Assembly: GCA_913060875.1 (NCBI GenBank)
Contig: CAJXSL010000002.1
Span: forward strand, 420,845-484,844
DNA length: 64,000 bases
Source of the DNA: an uncultured Desulfobacteraceae bacterium
GTDB lineage: Bacteria; Desulfobacterota; Desulfobacteria; Desulfobacterales; UBA5852
Direction: 5' to 3'
The notes below the pieces were generated by a model. The model worked only from the letters and a program-made list of their open reading frames with translations. It searched no databases and had not been told where the DNA came from. Shown here piece by piece: positions 17,312-26,832 of the stretch. The position numbers and the translations under genes were made by a program. Position 1 is the first letter of the stretch. Every line of letters starts with the position of its first letter.

Positions 17312-18207
17312 AACGTCACCCCCTTGTGGGAAAGAATCTCATAGCTCATGTCGGCGTTGATGCGTATCGCGCCGCGCCGGTGCGCCCAGCACCCCACCGA
17401 TACCGCGACACTGATGGTTGATGGATGCCTGGCCGCCTTCTCGATATGCACCCCCATGACGGAATCCGTACCGGACACCCCCTGGGGGCCAATACCGATC
17501 TCGTTGAGCCCGTCTTCAATCAATCGCTCCATCTCCGCTCCCCGGGGATCCGGATGCCGCGAACCAATGGGGCGAAACAGGGCCTTTTTGGAGAGGTTGG
17601 CAGCAACTTCAATGGAACCGCCGATTCCGATGCCCACCAAAAGGGGCGGACAGGCGTTGACCCCATAGGAGGTCATGACGTCGAAAACAAACTGGACCAC
17701 TCCCTCGTAGCCGGCAGCCGGCATGAGAGTTTTACCCTGCCCCGGCAGGCTGCAGCCCCCACCGGCCATGTAGACGTCCAGGTGGATGCCCGAGTCGTTG
17801 GGAACGATCTCCCAGTCAATCCAGGGGATGCGTTCTCCGGTGTTATTGCCGGTATTCTTTTCCTCGAAAATCTCCACCGCGTTGTGCCGCAGGGGCGCGG
17901 CCCGGGTCGCCCGGCGAACGGCCTCGTCAAGGATTTCTCTGACGTCCGATAAGAGCGGAAAATCGGCACCCGCCTTGATGAAAAACTGGATCACGCCGGT
18001 ATCCTGACAGCAGGGACGGTCTAGGGCGTCCGCCTGGGCCAGATTCTCGAACATGGAATCATAGACCACTTTGGCCAGCGGCTTCTCCTCGGCGGATCGC
18101 AGTTGACCCAGTTTCGCCATGATGTCGTCAGGAAGATGTTTCCCGAGGTAGTTGGTGAAGTTCGCCATAATGTCCGTCATGGCCGTCACCATATCGTCGC
18201 GTTGCAT
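17308..18207 (-). CDS. ttdA: L(+)-tartrate dehydratase alpha subunit
   Basis: This is the iron-sulfur subunit of L-tartrate dehydratase. It aligns well with E. coli TtdA in sense: [58 protein letters not shown] and [10 protein letters not shown]. The three cluster cysteines are likely those in PCCQDTG, NACPP and VGCWAH. The ATG at 18207 is preceded by GAGGAG at 6 nt, better than the upstream ATG at 18225; the product is 299 aa. A 200-bp gap with no recognised feature separates it from tctB. Confidence 0.92.
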   Translation of the reverse strand: MQRDDMVTAMTDIMANFTNYLGKHLPDDIMAKLGQLRSAEEKPLAKVVYDSMFENLAQADALDRPCCQDTGVIQFFIKAGADFPLLSDVREILDEAVRRATRAAPLRHNAVEIFEEKNTGNNTGERIPWIDWEIVPNDSGIHLDVYMAGGGCSLPGQGKTLMPAAGYEGVVQFVFDVMTSYGVNACPPLLVGIGIGGSIEVAANLSKKALFRPIGSRHPDPRGAEMERLIEDGLNEIGIGPQGVSGTDSVMGVHIEKAARHPSTISVAVSVGCWAHRRGAIRINADMSYEILSHKGVTL

Positions 18208-18428
18208 GTGAGACTCCTCGTGCATTTTAAGTTATATTTGAATCGCACCGCCAAAGGCCGATACCGGCATTTTCTGATCAATATCTGGCTGCACCCATCT
18301 TGCCGCAGCCCCCCGTTTATGGCCGTAAGTGTTTAGGTCGGGGCGCATTCCACCCGCTTCGGATGACGGGACGCATCCTGGTGAAGGTTACGATTCTCTG
18401 AAAATTTTTATGATGGTTTTTCTATCGC

Positions 18429-18884
18429 CTAAAAGAACATCCCTTCCGGAAGCGGTACATATAGAACCTTTGTAAAGATGAGGTAGAAAAAGGTTACTTC
18501 CGCTATGACGATGGGAATCCAGACCATGAACTTGCCGATGGTCACCCGGGAACGTGCCCGCGCCAGGTAGCCAACGATGATGGTCATGAACACGACCGTA
18601 CTCACGAAAAAGCCGAGCACGGGCATGAAAAGCACCCATGCAAAGAAAAGAACACCGGTCACCATCCATCTCACATTGGAGCCGACATGAAAGATACGAT
18701 CCCGAGACGGTTTGATTATCCCCCTTACGACCAGAGCCAAGGCGATAAGGGCCATGATATAGACCAACGTCTTGGGGAACAGGATGCTCATCCAGGAGAT
18801 ATCTTCCAACGCGAAGAAAAACACCGCCGACAGGATCAACCCGACGACACCGCTCGCGATTTCCGTATTGATTTCTCTATTCAT
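18429..18884 (-). CDS. tctB: TTT transporter small membrane subunit TctB
   Basis: A 151-aa membrane protein with about four hydrophobic helices, starting MNREINTEIASGVVGLIL. The ATG overlaps the tctA stop as ATGA, which decides the start. TctB proteins have low sequence identity, and the call rests on size, topology and position between TctA and the dehydratases. With TctA and TctC it imports a di- or tricarboxylate, here most probably tartrate. Confidence 0.85.
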   Translation of the reverse strand: MNREINTEIASGVVGLILSAVFFFALEDISWMSILFPKTLVYIMALIALALVVRGIIKPSRDRIFHVGSNVRWMVTGVLFFAWVLFMPVLGFFVSTVVFMTIIVGYLARARSRVTIGKFMVWIPIVIAEVTFFYLIFTKVLYVPLPEGMFF

Positions 18885-20395
18885 GCCGACCCTCCCTTCT
18901 TGCTCATGATTCGCCGCTTGAGGGCCGCCAGGTAGGGCCATGCCGCCGAAAATACAATCATGCCGATTAGAATGTGCGACAATCCGTTTTCGAAGAGTTT
19001 CAACGCCGGGTATTGGGAGGCCTGCCCGCTCAACATCGTCTGGACATATCCCATTTCAGCGATAGTCCCCAGAATAAGCCCCAGTACAATAGGGGCCGGG
19101 GCAATCCCGATCTGCTTGAAGAGATACCCCATGGTGCCGAGGATCAGCATGATGATCACGTCCGTGTGGCTGTTGCGCACCGCATAGGTTCCCAGCATGG
19201 TCGCCATGGCGATGGTGGGCACGAGAAAGTAAACGGGCGTTCTAAAGATCACTTTGTAAATTAAACGGCCACCTAGCAATCCCACGGGAACCATGGCGAT
19301 GGCCGCCAATCCCATCGAGATGATAAAACCATAGGTCAATTTGCCGCTGGTGGTAAACAGTTCGATGCCCGGTCTGAGACCATGAAGCATCATGACACCT
19401 AAAATCACCGCATCGGGTGGTGCTCCCGGAATGCCTAAGGTCAACAGGGGCACCATGCTGCCGGCCACGGTGACGTTGTTGCTGGATTCGGTGGCCACCA
19501 GGCCTTCCGGCAAACCGGTGCCGAATTTTTCAGGATGCTTGGAGGCCCTTTTGGCCTCGTTGTAGGCTACCAGGTTGGCGACATTGCCCCCTGCACCGGG
19601 GATGATGGCGACAATTTCACCAATAATGCAGGACCGAATAAGGTTGCCGGGCATGGAGAAAACCGTTTTGGTCACACGCCAGAACGAACTTCGCGCCTTG
19701 GAATCGACTTCCACTGCCGTCAGGGCCGTCTTGCCCTTGGCCGCCATGGTGTAAAGCTCGGGAAGGACGAAGAGGCCGATCAGGGCGACAATCATGGCCA
19801 CCCCGCCCTGAAGCACCGGCATGCCAAAAGTAAAGCGCGTCTCGCCGCCGATGGGCGCGACACCCATGGTGCCGATGATCATGCCGAGGGCGCCGCCCAT
19901 CATCCCTTTCGTACTCGATCCTTCGGAAAGACTGGCGATCAGGGTCAAACCGAGGATGGCGACCCAGAAGTACTCCGCGGGACCAAAGCGAAGGGAGAGC
20001 TTCGCCAGCGGGGGCGAAAGAAGCAGTAAAAAGAGGGAGCCAGCGATACCGCCGATGGCCGATGCGACGGTAGCGATGCTGAGGGCTTCCAGGGCCCGGC
20101 CCTGCTTGGACATGGGGTAACCTTCAAAGGCAGTGGCGATGGAGGAAGGCGTACCCGGGGTGTTCACCAGTATAGCGGCGAAGGAACCGCCATAGATGGC
20201 GCCCATGTAGACGGCGCCCAAGGCCACCAGGCCGTGGAGTGGGGGCAGGGTGAAGGTAAAGGGCAGCAGCACGGCCAGGGCCATGGTGGCGGTAAGGCCT
20301 GGCATCGCCCCCACGAACAGGCCGGCTGAGACACCGGCGAAGATGGAAAGAATGATCACCGGGTCGAGCAGCGTCATGAACGTTTCGAAAACCAT
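18881..20395 (-). CDS. tctA: TTT transporter large permease TctA
   Basis: A 504-aa permease with many membrane helices and the family-defining GLFVGAMPGLTATMALAVLL near the N-terminus, GAIYGGSFAAILVNTPGTP, and IPGAGGNVANLVAYNEAKR. It forms the transport channel of a tripartite tricarboxylate transporter powered by an ion gradient and fed by TctC. It is co-transcribed with tctB (4-bp overlap) and follows tctC by 134 bp. Confidence 0.95.
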   Translation of the reverse strand: MVFETFMTLLDPVIILSIFAGVSAGLFVGAMPGLTATMALAVLLPFTFTLPPLHGLVALGAVYMGAIYGGSFAAILVNTPGTPSSIATAFEGYPMSKQGRALEALSIATVASAIGGIAGSLFLLLLSPPLAKLSLRFGPAEYFWVAILGLTLIASLSEGSSTKGMMGGALGMIIGTMGVAPIGGETRFTFGMPVLQGGVAMIVALIGLFVLPELYTMAAKGKTALTAVEVDSKARSSFWRVTKTVFSMPGNLIRSCIIGEIVAIIPGAGGNVANLVAYNEAKRASKHPEKFGTGLPEGLVATESSNNVTVAGSMVPLLTLGIPGAPPDAVILGVMMLHGLRPGIELFTTSGKLTYGFIISMGLAAIAMVPVGLLGGRLIYKVIFRTPVYFLVPTIAMATMLGTYAVRNSHTDVIIMLILGTMGYLFKQIGIAPAPIVLGLILGTIAEMGYVQTMLSGQASQYPALKLFENGLSHILIGMIVFSAAWPYLAALKRRIMSKKGGSA

Positions 20396-20529
20396 AACAG
20401 CGATTGACCTTTCAAATTAATGACGTTTGATCCTGTCGCCTGATGAGGCGAATACGATCTATTTTCAATCCGCCTCACCGGCAGCAGGGGGGTGTTTATG
20501 GTTTAACAGCCTGTTGCGTCAAAAGCGTG

Positions 20530-21486
20530 TTACTTCTTTTTCTTGATATCGGCTAATACGTCACCGTAGGCTTTGCGCATTGTGCCGATCAGCGCTACGG
20601 CGTCATCACCGGTGGCATATTTCATGACGAAACCCAGATCCAACTGTTTCTTGGCGATTTGCTTGTTTGCTGCTGTATAGGCCTCGGCCAGTTTATCGAC
20701 GACCGGTTGGGGGGTGCCCAGGGGGACAGCCACACCACGGAAGGCACCGCCGACGATATCATAGCCCAGTTCCTTGAAGGTGGGGACGTCCGGCAGGGCC
20801 GGGACGCGTTCTTCAGCGGCAACGGCAAGGGTCCGGAATTTGTCTTTGTAGTTCACGCTCACCGGGGTATAGGTCATGGCGCCCTTGAGGTGCCCGCCCA
20901 TCAACGCCGGGATCACGGGCCCGGTTCCGGTGTAGGGCACGTATGTCAGTTCGATACCCGCGGCTTTCATGAATCGAATCGTCTCCAGATGATTCGCGCT
21001 GTAGGTGCCGCTGCCGCCTACTGTACCGACATAGGGTTTTTTCTTGGCGAACTGGATGAAGTCATCCAGGGTTTTAAACTCACTGTCTTTGCTGACCACC
21101 AGGGCGTTCGGCGTGAAGTGGAACCACATGACGACTTTCATACCGTCGGTTTCATATCCGGCGTCCTTGCGGATCATCGGCTGGCCGATGATGTGGGGGA
21201 TATTGCATCCCACGACACTGTAGCCGTCAGGCTTGGCGGTACGCTGGAATTCACTCCAGGCCACGGCCCCGCCGCCACCGGGTTTGTGGGTCACATTGAC
21301 GGCCACACCGAGGTACTTTTCCAGCTCGGGCTCCTGCAGGCGGGCCGTAATATCCGATTCGCCTCCCGGATTGAACGGAATCGTATAGGTGATCGGTTTT
21401 TCCGGAAATTCGGCCATGCTGATGCCGGGAATGACAAGGACGACGGCCAAGACTGCCAGTAACGTACTCTTGGTCAAAAGTTTCAT
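20530..21486 (-). CDS. tctC: TTT solute-binding protein TctC (Bug family)
   Basis: A 318-aa periplasmic receptor with a signal peptide cleaved after SMA, followed by the Bug-family pattern PEKPITYTIPFNPGGESDITAR and NVTHKPGGGGAVAW. Bug proteins bind carboxylates through water-mediated contacts in the GG loop. GGAGG precedes the ATG. It lies first of the transporter genes and directly after the tartrate dehydrogenase gene, so the ligand is probably tartrate or a related hydroxydiacid. The 134-bp gap to tctA may allow extra binding-protein expression. Confidence 0.93.
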   Translation of the reverse strand: MKLLTKSTLLAVLAVVLVIPGISMAEFPEKPITYTIPFNPGGESDITARLQEPELEKYLGVAVNVTHKPGGGGAVAWSEFQRTAKPDGYSVVGCNIPHIIGQPMIRKDAGYETDGMKVVMWFHFTPNALVVSKDSEFKTLDDFIQFAKKKPYVGTVGGSGTYSANHLETIRFMKAAGIELTYVPYTGTGPVIPALMGGHLKGAMTYTPVSVNYKDKFRTLAVAAEERVPALPDVPTFKELGYDIVGGAFRGVAVPLGTPQPVVDKLAEAYTAANKQIAKKQLDLGFVMKYATGDDAVALIGTMRKAYGDVLADIKKKK

Positions 21487-21551
21487 TCTTCCCTCCTTTA
21501 AGGATTAACGTTGGTGATAAAAATAGGCCCGCAAGCAAATTGAGGTCATCA

Positions 21552-22634
21552 TCAGCCCACAGTACCCGCAAGCATTCTGATGCGCGTACAGACCGCTTCG
21601 GTGACCTCGCGGGTATTGGCGCGACCGCCAATATCGGCGGTCGTCATACCGGCTGCGAGCGTATCGGTGAGAGCCTGCATGACCAGTTCCCCACCATCCG
21701 CAAAGCCGAGGTGATCGAGCATCATGGCGCCGCACCAGATCTGCCCCATGGGGTTGGCGATCCCCTTTCCGGCGATATCGGGGGCTGACCCATGGACCGG
21801 CTCGAACATCGAGGGGAATTCCTTGGTGGGATTGATATTGGCCGAGGGGGCCACGCCGATGCTTCCGGCGACGGCCGGGCCCAGATCGGTGAGGATGTCC
21901 CCGAAGAGGTTGCTGCCGACAACCACCTCAAAATCCTGGGGGTGGGTAACAAAGCGGGCGCACAACGCATCGATATGGAACTGGTTTCTTGTGATGTCGG
22001 GATAGGCTTTGCCGACTTCCGCAAACACTTCGTCCCAGAACGGCATGGTAAAGTTGATCCCGTTTGACTTGGTGGCCGAGGTGACCTTTTTGCGGCCTGT
22101 TTTTACCGCGAGGTCAAATGCATAGCGTATCACCCGCTCGACCCCGTAACGGGTAAATACCGTATTCTGGATAACGACTTCCCGCTCGGTGCCCTCATAA
22201 AGCCGGCCCCCCATGTTCGAATACTCACCTTCATTGTTTTCGCGCACGACGAGGAAATCGATGTCTTCGGGTTCGCGGTCGGCCAGCGGGGTTTTCACAC
22301 CGGGCAGCAACTTCACCGGTCGAAGATTGATGTACTGCTGGAATGTGCGCCGAATCGGCAACAAAAGTCCCCACAGCGAAACATGATCGGGAACCCCGGG
22401 GAACCCCACGGCGCCAAGATAAACCGCATCACAGGGCCGCAGGATATCCAGCCCGTCGTCCGGCATCATCTGGCCGTGTTCGAGGTAATACGCGCAGCTC
22501 CAGTCAAGATCGAGATATTCCAAGCGCAGCCCGTCATGAACCTCGCACAAGGTATCCAGCACCTGACGGCCGGCAGACACCGTCTCCTTGCCGATGCCGT
22601 CTCCGGGTACAGATGCGATTTGAAATATTTTCAT
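21552..22634 (-). CDS. ttuC: tartrate dehydrogenase/decarboxylase, or D-malate dehydrogenase
   Basis: An NAD- and metal-dependent beta-decarboxylating dehydrogenase of 360 aa. Seen are VPGDGIGKETV, LLLPIRRTFQQYINLRPVKL, the ENNEGEYSNMGGR substrate loop typical of tartrate and D-malate dehydrogenases, GSNLFGDILTDLGPA, and SMFEPVHGSAPDIAGKGIANP near the nucleotide site. TtuC enzymes oxidise tartrate to oxaloglycolate or decarboxylate it to glycerate, and can act on D-malate. It is the first gene of the tartrate operon, with a sigma-54 promoter at 22738-22753. Confidence 0.9.
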   Translation of the reverse strand: MKIFQIASVPGDGIGKETVSAGRQVLDTLCEVHDGLRLEYLDLDWSCAYYLEHGQMMPDDGLDILRPCDAVYLGAVGFPGVPDHVSLWGLLLPIRRTFQQYINLRPVKLLPGVKTPLADREPEDIDFLVVRENNEGEYSNMGGRLYEGTEREVVIQNTVFTRYGVERVIRYAFDLAVKTGRKKVTSATKSNGINFTMPFWDEVFAEVGKAYPDITRNQFHIDALCARFVTHPQDFEVVVGSNLFGDILTDLGPAVAGSIGVAPSANINPTKEFPSMFEPVHGSAPDIAGKGIANPMGQIWCGAMMLDHLGFADGGELVMQALTDTLAAGMTTADIGGRANTREVTEAVCTRIRMLAGTVG

Positions 22635-22737
22635 CCGGTCACCTCTTTTCTCAGAAAAATCGAAACGGAAAATGATGGGGGGCTTACAGCCATTTCATCT
22701 GGCCAAGGGCTTGCAGAGTAGCGTTATCGCTAACCAT

Positions 22738-22753
22738 TGCCACATTTATGCCA
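22738..22753 (-). promoter_or_regulatory. sigma-54 (-24/-12) promoter of the tartrate operon
   Basis: On the minus strand the 16-mer TGGCATAAATGTGGCA matches the consensus TGGCAY-r-N4-TTGCA with one mismatch in the -12 element and correct GG to GC spacing. It lies 104 bp before the ttuC start codon and points at it. The adjacent divergent gene encodes a sigma-54-dependent activator, as expected. Confidence 0.72.
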
Positions 22754-22793
22754 AAAAAAATAATCAATAATTTATGGTGGTTATGATTTTTTA

Positions 22794-22832
22794 ATTGAAA
22801 CAACAGCTTTTTCGTTGCATATTTGTTTCAAT
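22794..22832. promoter_or_regulatory. inverted repeat, probable activator-binding site
   Basis: ATTGAAACAA at 22794-22803 and TTGTTTCAAT at 22823-22832 are perfect 10-bp arms of an inverted repeat, separated by 19 bp. The site lies roughly 70-105 bp upstream of the start point predicted from the -24/-12 promoter, the usual place for an enhancer-binding protein site. It also lies just before the activator's own gene, so autoregulation is possible. Confidence 0.62.
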
Positions 22833-22863
22833 ATTATTCATTTTGTTGCGATGGGAGTCAGAT

Positions 22864-24726
22864 ATGTCCATCATTGCCTGTATTCTGCCCGCTTCCTCCC
22901 TCGAGGACCAAGCAAGGCTTGCGTTTCAAGACAGACATGACGATATCCGCATCGAAGTCGGCCTGATGGAAGAAGGCATAAGACAGGCGGAGAAGCTTGC
23001 AGGGGAGGGTTTTGAGGTATTTATCAGCCGGGGAAGGACCGCATTCCTGATCAAGAACGCCAACCCCGAGTGGTCTGTGGTGGAGATCCCCTTCACGGTT
23101 CTCGATGTGTTCCAGACGATCAAACGAGCCAAGCTACACGGTAAAAACATCGGGGTCATCGCTTTCGCCCCGATGATATCCGGACTGGACTACTTCAACA
23201 CCATGATGGGCTCATCGATCCGATTTTATCCCCTGCGAAATGAAAACGAAATCGAGCCCAAAGTACGTGCGGCCATCGCGGATAAGGTCGATATCATCGT
23301 TGGAGGGGCGATCACAGGTTCGGTGGCCAACCGGCACAACATCCCCTTTGCGGTTATCGAGAACAGCCTCGAGAGTATGCGGCAATCCGCCCAGGAGGCC
23401 AAGAACATCGCCATGGCCAAACATAGGGAAAAAACCAAAGGCAACCTTTTTAAAGCGGTCATAGACTACGCTTACGATGGTATTATTTCGGTCGATGACA
23501 AGGGGCTGATCAACATCTTCAACCCTGTTGCGGAAAGGGTCACCCGAATTCCCGCCTCGAAGGCGATTGGCCACAGCATCCAGGAGGTCTGGCCTGATCT
23601 CGAGGTCCACAGGGCCCTGTGCTCGACCAAGGAAGACCTGGCCCAACTGCTGAACATCAACAATGAGCAGGTGGTCTGCAACAAGGTTTCCATATGCGTT
23701 GACAACAAGATCGTTGGCGTGGTCATCAATTTCCAGGATGTGACCAAGCTGCAACAGATGGAGGCCAAAGTCAGAAGGCGTCTTTTTTCAACAGGACACG
23801 TGGCCGGCATGTGCTTTGACGACATCATCGGCACCAGCGACCAGCTAAAAAAGTCCGTCTCGCTTGCCAGAGATTTTGCCTTAACGGAATCTGCCATCCT
23901 GATCCTGGGGGAAACGGGAACCGGCAAGGAAGTTTTCGCGCAAAGCATCCACAATGGCAGCGACCGGAGTCAAGGCCCCTTCGTGGCCCTGAACTGCGCC
24001 GCCCTGCCGGAACAGATCCTCGAAAGCGAGCTGTTCGGCTATGTCGGCGGCGCCTTCACCGGGGCCAGCCAGAAAGGCAAGGCCGGTCTTTTCGAGGTCG
24101 CCCACGGGGGGACCCTTTTTCTCGATGAAATCGGGGAACTGACAACCATGACCCAAGGGAAGCTGCTGCGTGTGTTGCAGGAAAAGCAGGTGATGCGCCT
24201 GGGAAGCGACCGCGTGACGCCAATCGATGTCCGCATAATTGCCGCCACAAACAGACCCCTAAAGCGTTTGGTCAACGAAAAGAAATTTCGGGCGGACCTC
24301 TACTACCGCCTTAATGTATTGCAGTTGCGCCTTTATCCTTTGCGGGAACGCAATGAGGATGTCATTGCCCTGGCCCGTTTTTTTCTCGACAAATATGCCG
24401 CCAAAATGAACCGCAAACTAAAATTCACGCCCACAGCGCTGAAGGAGTTAACCCGGCACAACTGGCCCGGAAACATCCGGGAACTCCAAAACGTCGTCGA
24501 GAGAATCCTGGCGACTTTAAAAGGTCCCAAGATTGACACGGAGATAGTCCGTGCCCATCTGGAAGATCAGTTTGAAAGCGAAATTCACATGCAACTGCGC
24601 AGTGCCGAGATGGAAGACATCAGGCGGGCTTTAGTGCTGAGCCGGGGCAAGCATTCCGAAGCGGCCAAGATTCTTGGTATCAGCCGGTCAACCCTGTGGC
24701 GCAGGCTCAAAAGAATGAACGTATAG
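22864..24726 (+). CDS. sigma-54-dependent activator with PrpR-N sensor
   Basis: A 620-aa enhancer-binding protein. The N-terminal 180 residues resemble the PrpR sensor domain (ISRGRTAFLIK, VGGAITGSVANRHNIP), followed by a PAS domain (about 195-300), a AAA+ domain with Walker A GETGTGKE, the sigma-54 contact loop GGAFTGA and Walker [12 protein letters not shown], and a C-terminal Fis-type helix-turn-helix (AAKILGISRSTLWRRL). The ATG at 22864 follows GGGAG; a longer frame from TTG 22795 would begin inside the inverted repeat. It is divergent from the tartrate operon and probably activates it in response to a carboxylate. Confidence 0.93.
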   Translation: MSIIACILPASSLEDQARLAFQDRHDDIRIEVGLMEEGIRQAEKLAGEGFEVFISRGRTAFLIKNANPEWSVVEIPFTVLDVFQTIKRAKLHGKNIGVIAFAPMISGLDYFNTMMGSSIRFYPLRNENEIEPKVRAAIADKVDIIVGGAITGSVANRHNIPFAVIENSLESMRQSAQEAKNIAMAKHREKTKGNLFKAVIDYAYDGIISVDDKGLINIFNPVAERVTRIPASKAIGHSIQEVWPDLEVHRALCSTKEDLAQLLNINNEQVVCNKVSICVDNKIVGVVINFQDVTKLQQMEAKVRRRLFSTGHVAGMCFDDIIGTSDQLKKSVSLARDFALTESAILILGETGTGKEVFAQSIHNGSDRSQGPFVALNCAALPEQILESELFGYVGGAFTGASQKGKAGLFEVAHGGTLFLDEIGELTTMTQGKLLRVLQEKQVMRLGSDRVTPIDVRIIAATNRPLKRLVNEKKFRADLYYRLNVLQLRLYPLRERNEDVIALARFFLDKYAAKMNRKLKFTPTALKELTRHNWPGNIRELQNVVERILATLKGPKIDTEIVRAHLEDQFESEIHMQLRSAEMEDIRRALVLSRGKHSEAAKILGISRSTLWRRLKRMNV

Positions 24727-24739
24727 GTGGAGATGTCCT

Positions 24740-25903
24740 TTGGAACAAAATGATCGGGTCTACATCAGGCTGCAGCAGCACCTGGACCGCCAGGCGGTGG
24801 GGTTTCCGGCGTCCAGGTCCGGGGCCGAGCTGAAAATCCTGCGCCATATTTTCACGCCCCGGGAGGCTGAGATAGCGACCTTCCTGGATTTTCGCGGTGA
24901 ACCGCTGGAGGCCATTTATCCCCGCGTTCAGCACCTGGTGGCCTCCCCGTCGGAACTGGCGGACGTGCTCGACGGCATCCTTAAAAAAGGCGGGATCGAA
25001 GCCAGGCGTGAAAACAGCCATCTCGTTTACGCCAATTCCCCCCTGGTGGTGGGGATGTACGAGCTGCAGACGGATCGCCTGACCCCCACATTTATAAGCG
25101 ATTTCAAGGCCTATACCGACGACAAACGCTTCGGACTGGCCTTTCTGGGCACCCGGCTGCCCCAGATGCGCACGATCCCCGTGGCCAAGAGCATCACGCC
25201 CCGGCATCAGGTCAGCACCTACGATGAAGTCACCGCGCTGATAGAGACAGCGGAAGGGCCTTTCGTTATCCTCGAGTGCATCTGCCGCAAGAAAAAGGCC
25301 ATGGAGGGTGAGCCCTGCCGGATGACCACGCGTCGGGAGACCTGCCTGGGGATGGGCAGCATTGCCGAAACCGTGCTGCTGAGCGGCAACGGCCGGGAGA
25401 TCGACCGGGCAGAGGCCCTGGCCATCCTCAAGGCCAATCAGGAGGACGGCCTGATCCTGCAGCCCTCCAACACGGCCCAGGCCGCTTTCGTCTGCTCCTG
25501 CTGCGGGTGCTGCTGCGGCATGCTCCAGATGCACAAAAGCCTGCCCATACCGGTCGACTTCTGGGCCGCCAATTACTTCGCCCGGGTGGATCCCCACACC
25601 TGCAACGGCTGCGGCATCTGCGCCCGGCGCTGCCAGGCCGGCGCTCTGACCGTGTCCGGTCCCAAAAAGCCGGCACGGATCGAACTGAACCGCTGCCTGG
25701 GCTGCGGTCAATGTGTCACGGTCTGTCCCCAGGAGGCCATCACTCTCCACAAAAAAGCCGCGGCAACCGAACCGCCGGAAACACGCGCGACACTCCTGGA
25801 AATTCTCAAGGCCCATCGCCAGGGCCCCCTGGGAACGGCCCGGCTCATCGGCAAACTGGTGATCGACATGCTCCGGACCGGCAACTTTGACTTGATTAAA
25901 TAA
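24740..25903 (+). CDS. 4Fe-4S protein with N-terminal winged-helix-like domain
   Basis: A 387-aa protein. Residues 30-95 look like a winged helix (FTPREAEIATFLDFRGEPLE, LADVLDGILKKGGIEAR). The middle has extra cysteines (LECICRKKKAMEGEPC, then CSCCGCCCGM), and the C-terminus holds two classical 4Fe-4S motifs, CNGCGICARRCQAGAL and CLGCGQCVTVCPQEAI. This layout recurs in sulfate reducers, but no reaction is established; electron transfer is the safe guess. The start is TTG at 24740, with GGTGGAG 7 nt upstream. It follows the activator by 13 bp and may be cotranscribed. Confidence 0.75.
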   Translation: MEQNDRVYIRLQQHLDRQAVGFPASRSGAELKILRHIFTPREAEIATFLDFRGEPLEAIYPRVQHLVASPSELADVLDGILKKGGIEARRENSHLVYANSPLVVGMYELQTDRLTPTFISDFKAYTDDKRFGLAFLGTRLPQMRTIPVAKSITPRHQVSTYDEVTALIETAEGPFVILECICRKKKAMEGEPCRMTTRRETCLGMGSIAETVLLSGNGREIDRAEALAILKANQEDGLILQPSNTAQAAFVCSCCGCCCGMLQMHKSLPIPVDFWAANYFARVDPHTCNGCGICARRCQAGALTVSGPKKPARIELNRCLGCGQCVTVCPQEAITLHKKAAATEPPETRATLLEILKAHRQGPLGTARLIGKLVIDMLRTGNFDLIK

Positions 25904-25916
25904 AACGGGGCGATGA

Positions 25917-25952
25917 GCTCCGGGCCGACGGCCTGCACTTCCGGCCCGGAGC
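25917..25952. terminator. bidirectional hairpin between convergent genes
   Basis: A perfect 11-bp stem, GCTCCGGGCCG and CGGCCCGGAGC, with a 14-nt loop lies between the stops of the Fe-S protein gene (+) and the cysteine hydrolase gene (-). There is no long T-tract on either side, so termination strength is uncertain. Confidence 0.6.
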
Positions 25953-25963
25953 CGGTCATTTGC

Positions 25964-26659
25964 TTACGCCGCCGTTTTCATCCCACGGCCACGGCCTCTG
26001 ATGGCGGTAACGGCTTCGTCTGTGGTCCAGACCGTATTGGCCATATAGCGAAAGTTGACCACCGCGGCCTGATAACCGTCGCCCTCGGGCAGTCTGGCCG
26101 CTGCGGTGGCATCTTTGACCACGGCCACCTCGAAACCCTGCTCCAACAGTTCCCGCATATGGGATTCCACGCACAGGTTGGCCGACATGCCGGCCAGGAT
26201 GACCTTGCCGATGCCCCGTTTGCGCAGCTGCAAAACAAGATCGTTGGATTCAGGCCCGTAGACTTTGTGCGGACTGACCACCACGGTGGAACCGTTTTCG
26301 ATATAGGGTTTGTAGCGCTCGAGCCAGTCGGCACCCGAGCCTTCGAAACCGTCAAGGTTCAGCGGATCTTTGCGGTCGAACATGCCGATGTTGTGCATCA
26401 GCGCTTCCAGGGTTCCCTCAAACTGCCAGCCGTGGTCCGCCGGGTAATAATAATGGGGGGAAACGAATACAGGCAGCCCGGCCTCCTCGGCGGTGCGAAA
26501 GAGGCGCTCGATATTGTCCACCGTGTTGTTTTCCGTAACGCTCTCACCCACCACACCCCAGGTGACGCCTTCAGGACTCAGAAAGTCATTCTGGGGATCG
26601 ATGATGACCATTGCCGTACGATGGATGCCTATTTTCATTCCGGGATTGGGAAGTGCCAT
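25964..26659 (-). CDS. cysteine hydrolase, isochorismatase-like
   Basis: A 231-aa alpha/beta hydrolase of the isochorismatase superfamily. The expected triad is visible: Asp in MVIIDPQNDFLSPEG, Lys in VSPHKVYG, and Cys in AGMSANLCVESH. Family members hydrolyse amides or ureas such as nicotinamide, carbamoylsarcosine, biuret and peroxyureidoacrylate, or isochorismate. AGGAGG precedes the ATG at 26659; an upstream extension to 26773 lacks these features. It is divergent from a sigma-54 activator, which probably controls it. The substrate is not deducible. Confidence 0.87.
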   Translation of the reverse strand: MALPNPGMKIGIHRTAMVIIDPQNDFLSPEGVTWGVVGESVTENNTVDNIERLFRTAEEAGLPVFVSPHYYYPADHGWQFEGTLEALMHNIGMFDRKDPLNLDGFEGSGADWLERYKPYIENGSTVVVSPHKVYGPESNDLVLQLRKRGIGKVILAGMSANLCVESHMRELLEQGFEVAVVKDATAAARLPEGDGYQAAVVNFRYMANTVWTTDEAVTAIRGRGRGMKTAA

Positions 26660-26832
26660 GTCAGCCTCCTGTTGGTTTTTGAAGTTGCCGATTATCTCGG
26701 TGGTTTGAACGCACGTGGATGTTTCCGTACGCGTTGGATCGACACAATTACAAAATGCGTTCCAGTTTTCCAAAAAACCCTAACTAACTGTTATTCTATA
26801 TATTTTTATTTTTTTAACTGAAATGGCATTGC

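Noticed and set aside
22728..22742. TGGCAATGGTTAGCG on the minus strand as a -24/-12 promoter
   Set aside because: GG to GC spacing is one base short; the overlapping box at 22738-22753 has correct spacing and a better match.
24707..25816. 369-aa open frame on the minus strand
   Set aside because: It lies opposite the Fe-S protein gene, which has clear 4Fe-4S motifs; the antisense product is Gly/Ala/His-rich with no motif, an effect of GC-rich codons.
26745..26775. Possible -24/-12 promoter of the cysteine hydrolase gene
   Set aside because: The best GC...CC pair on the plus strand is one base too far apart, so I do not claim a sigma-54 promoter there.
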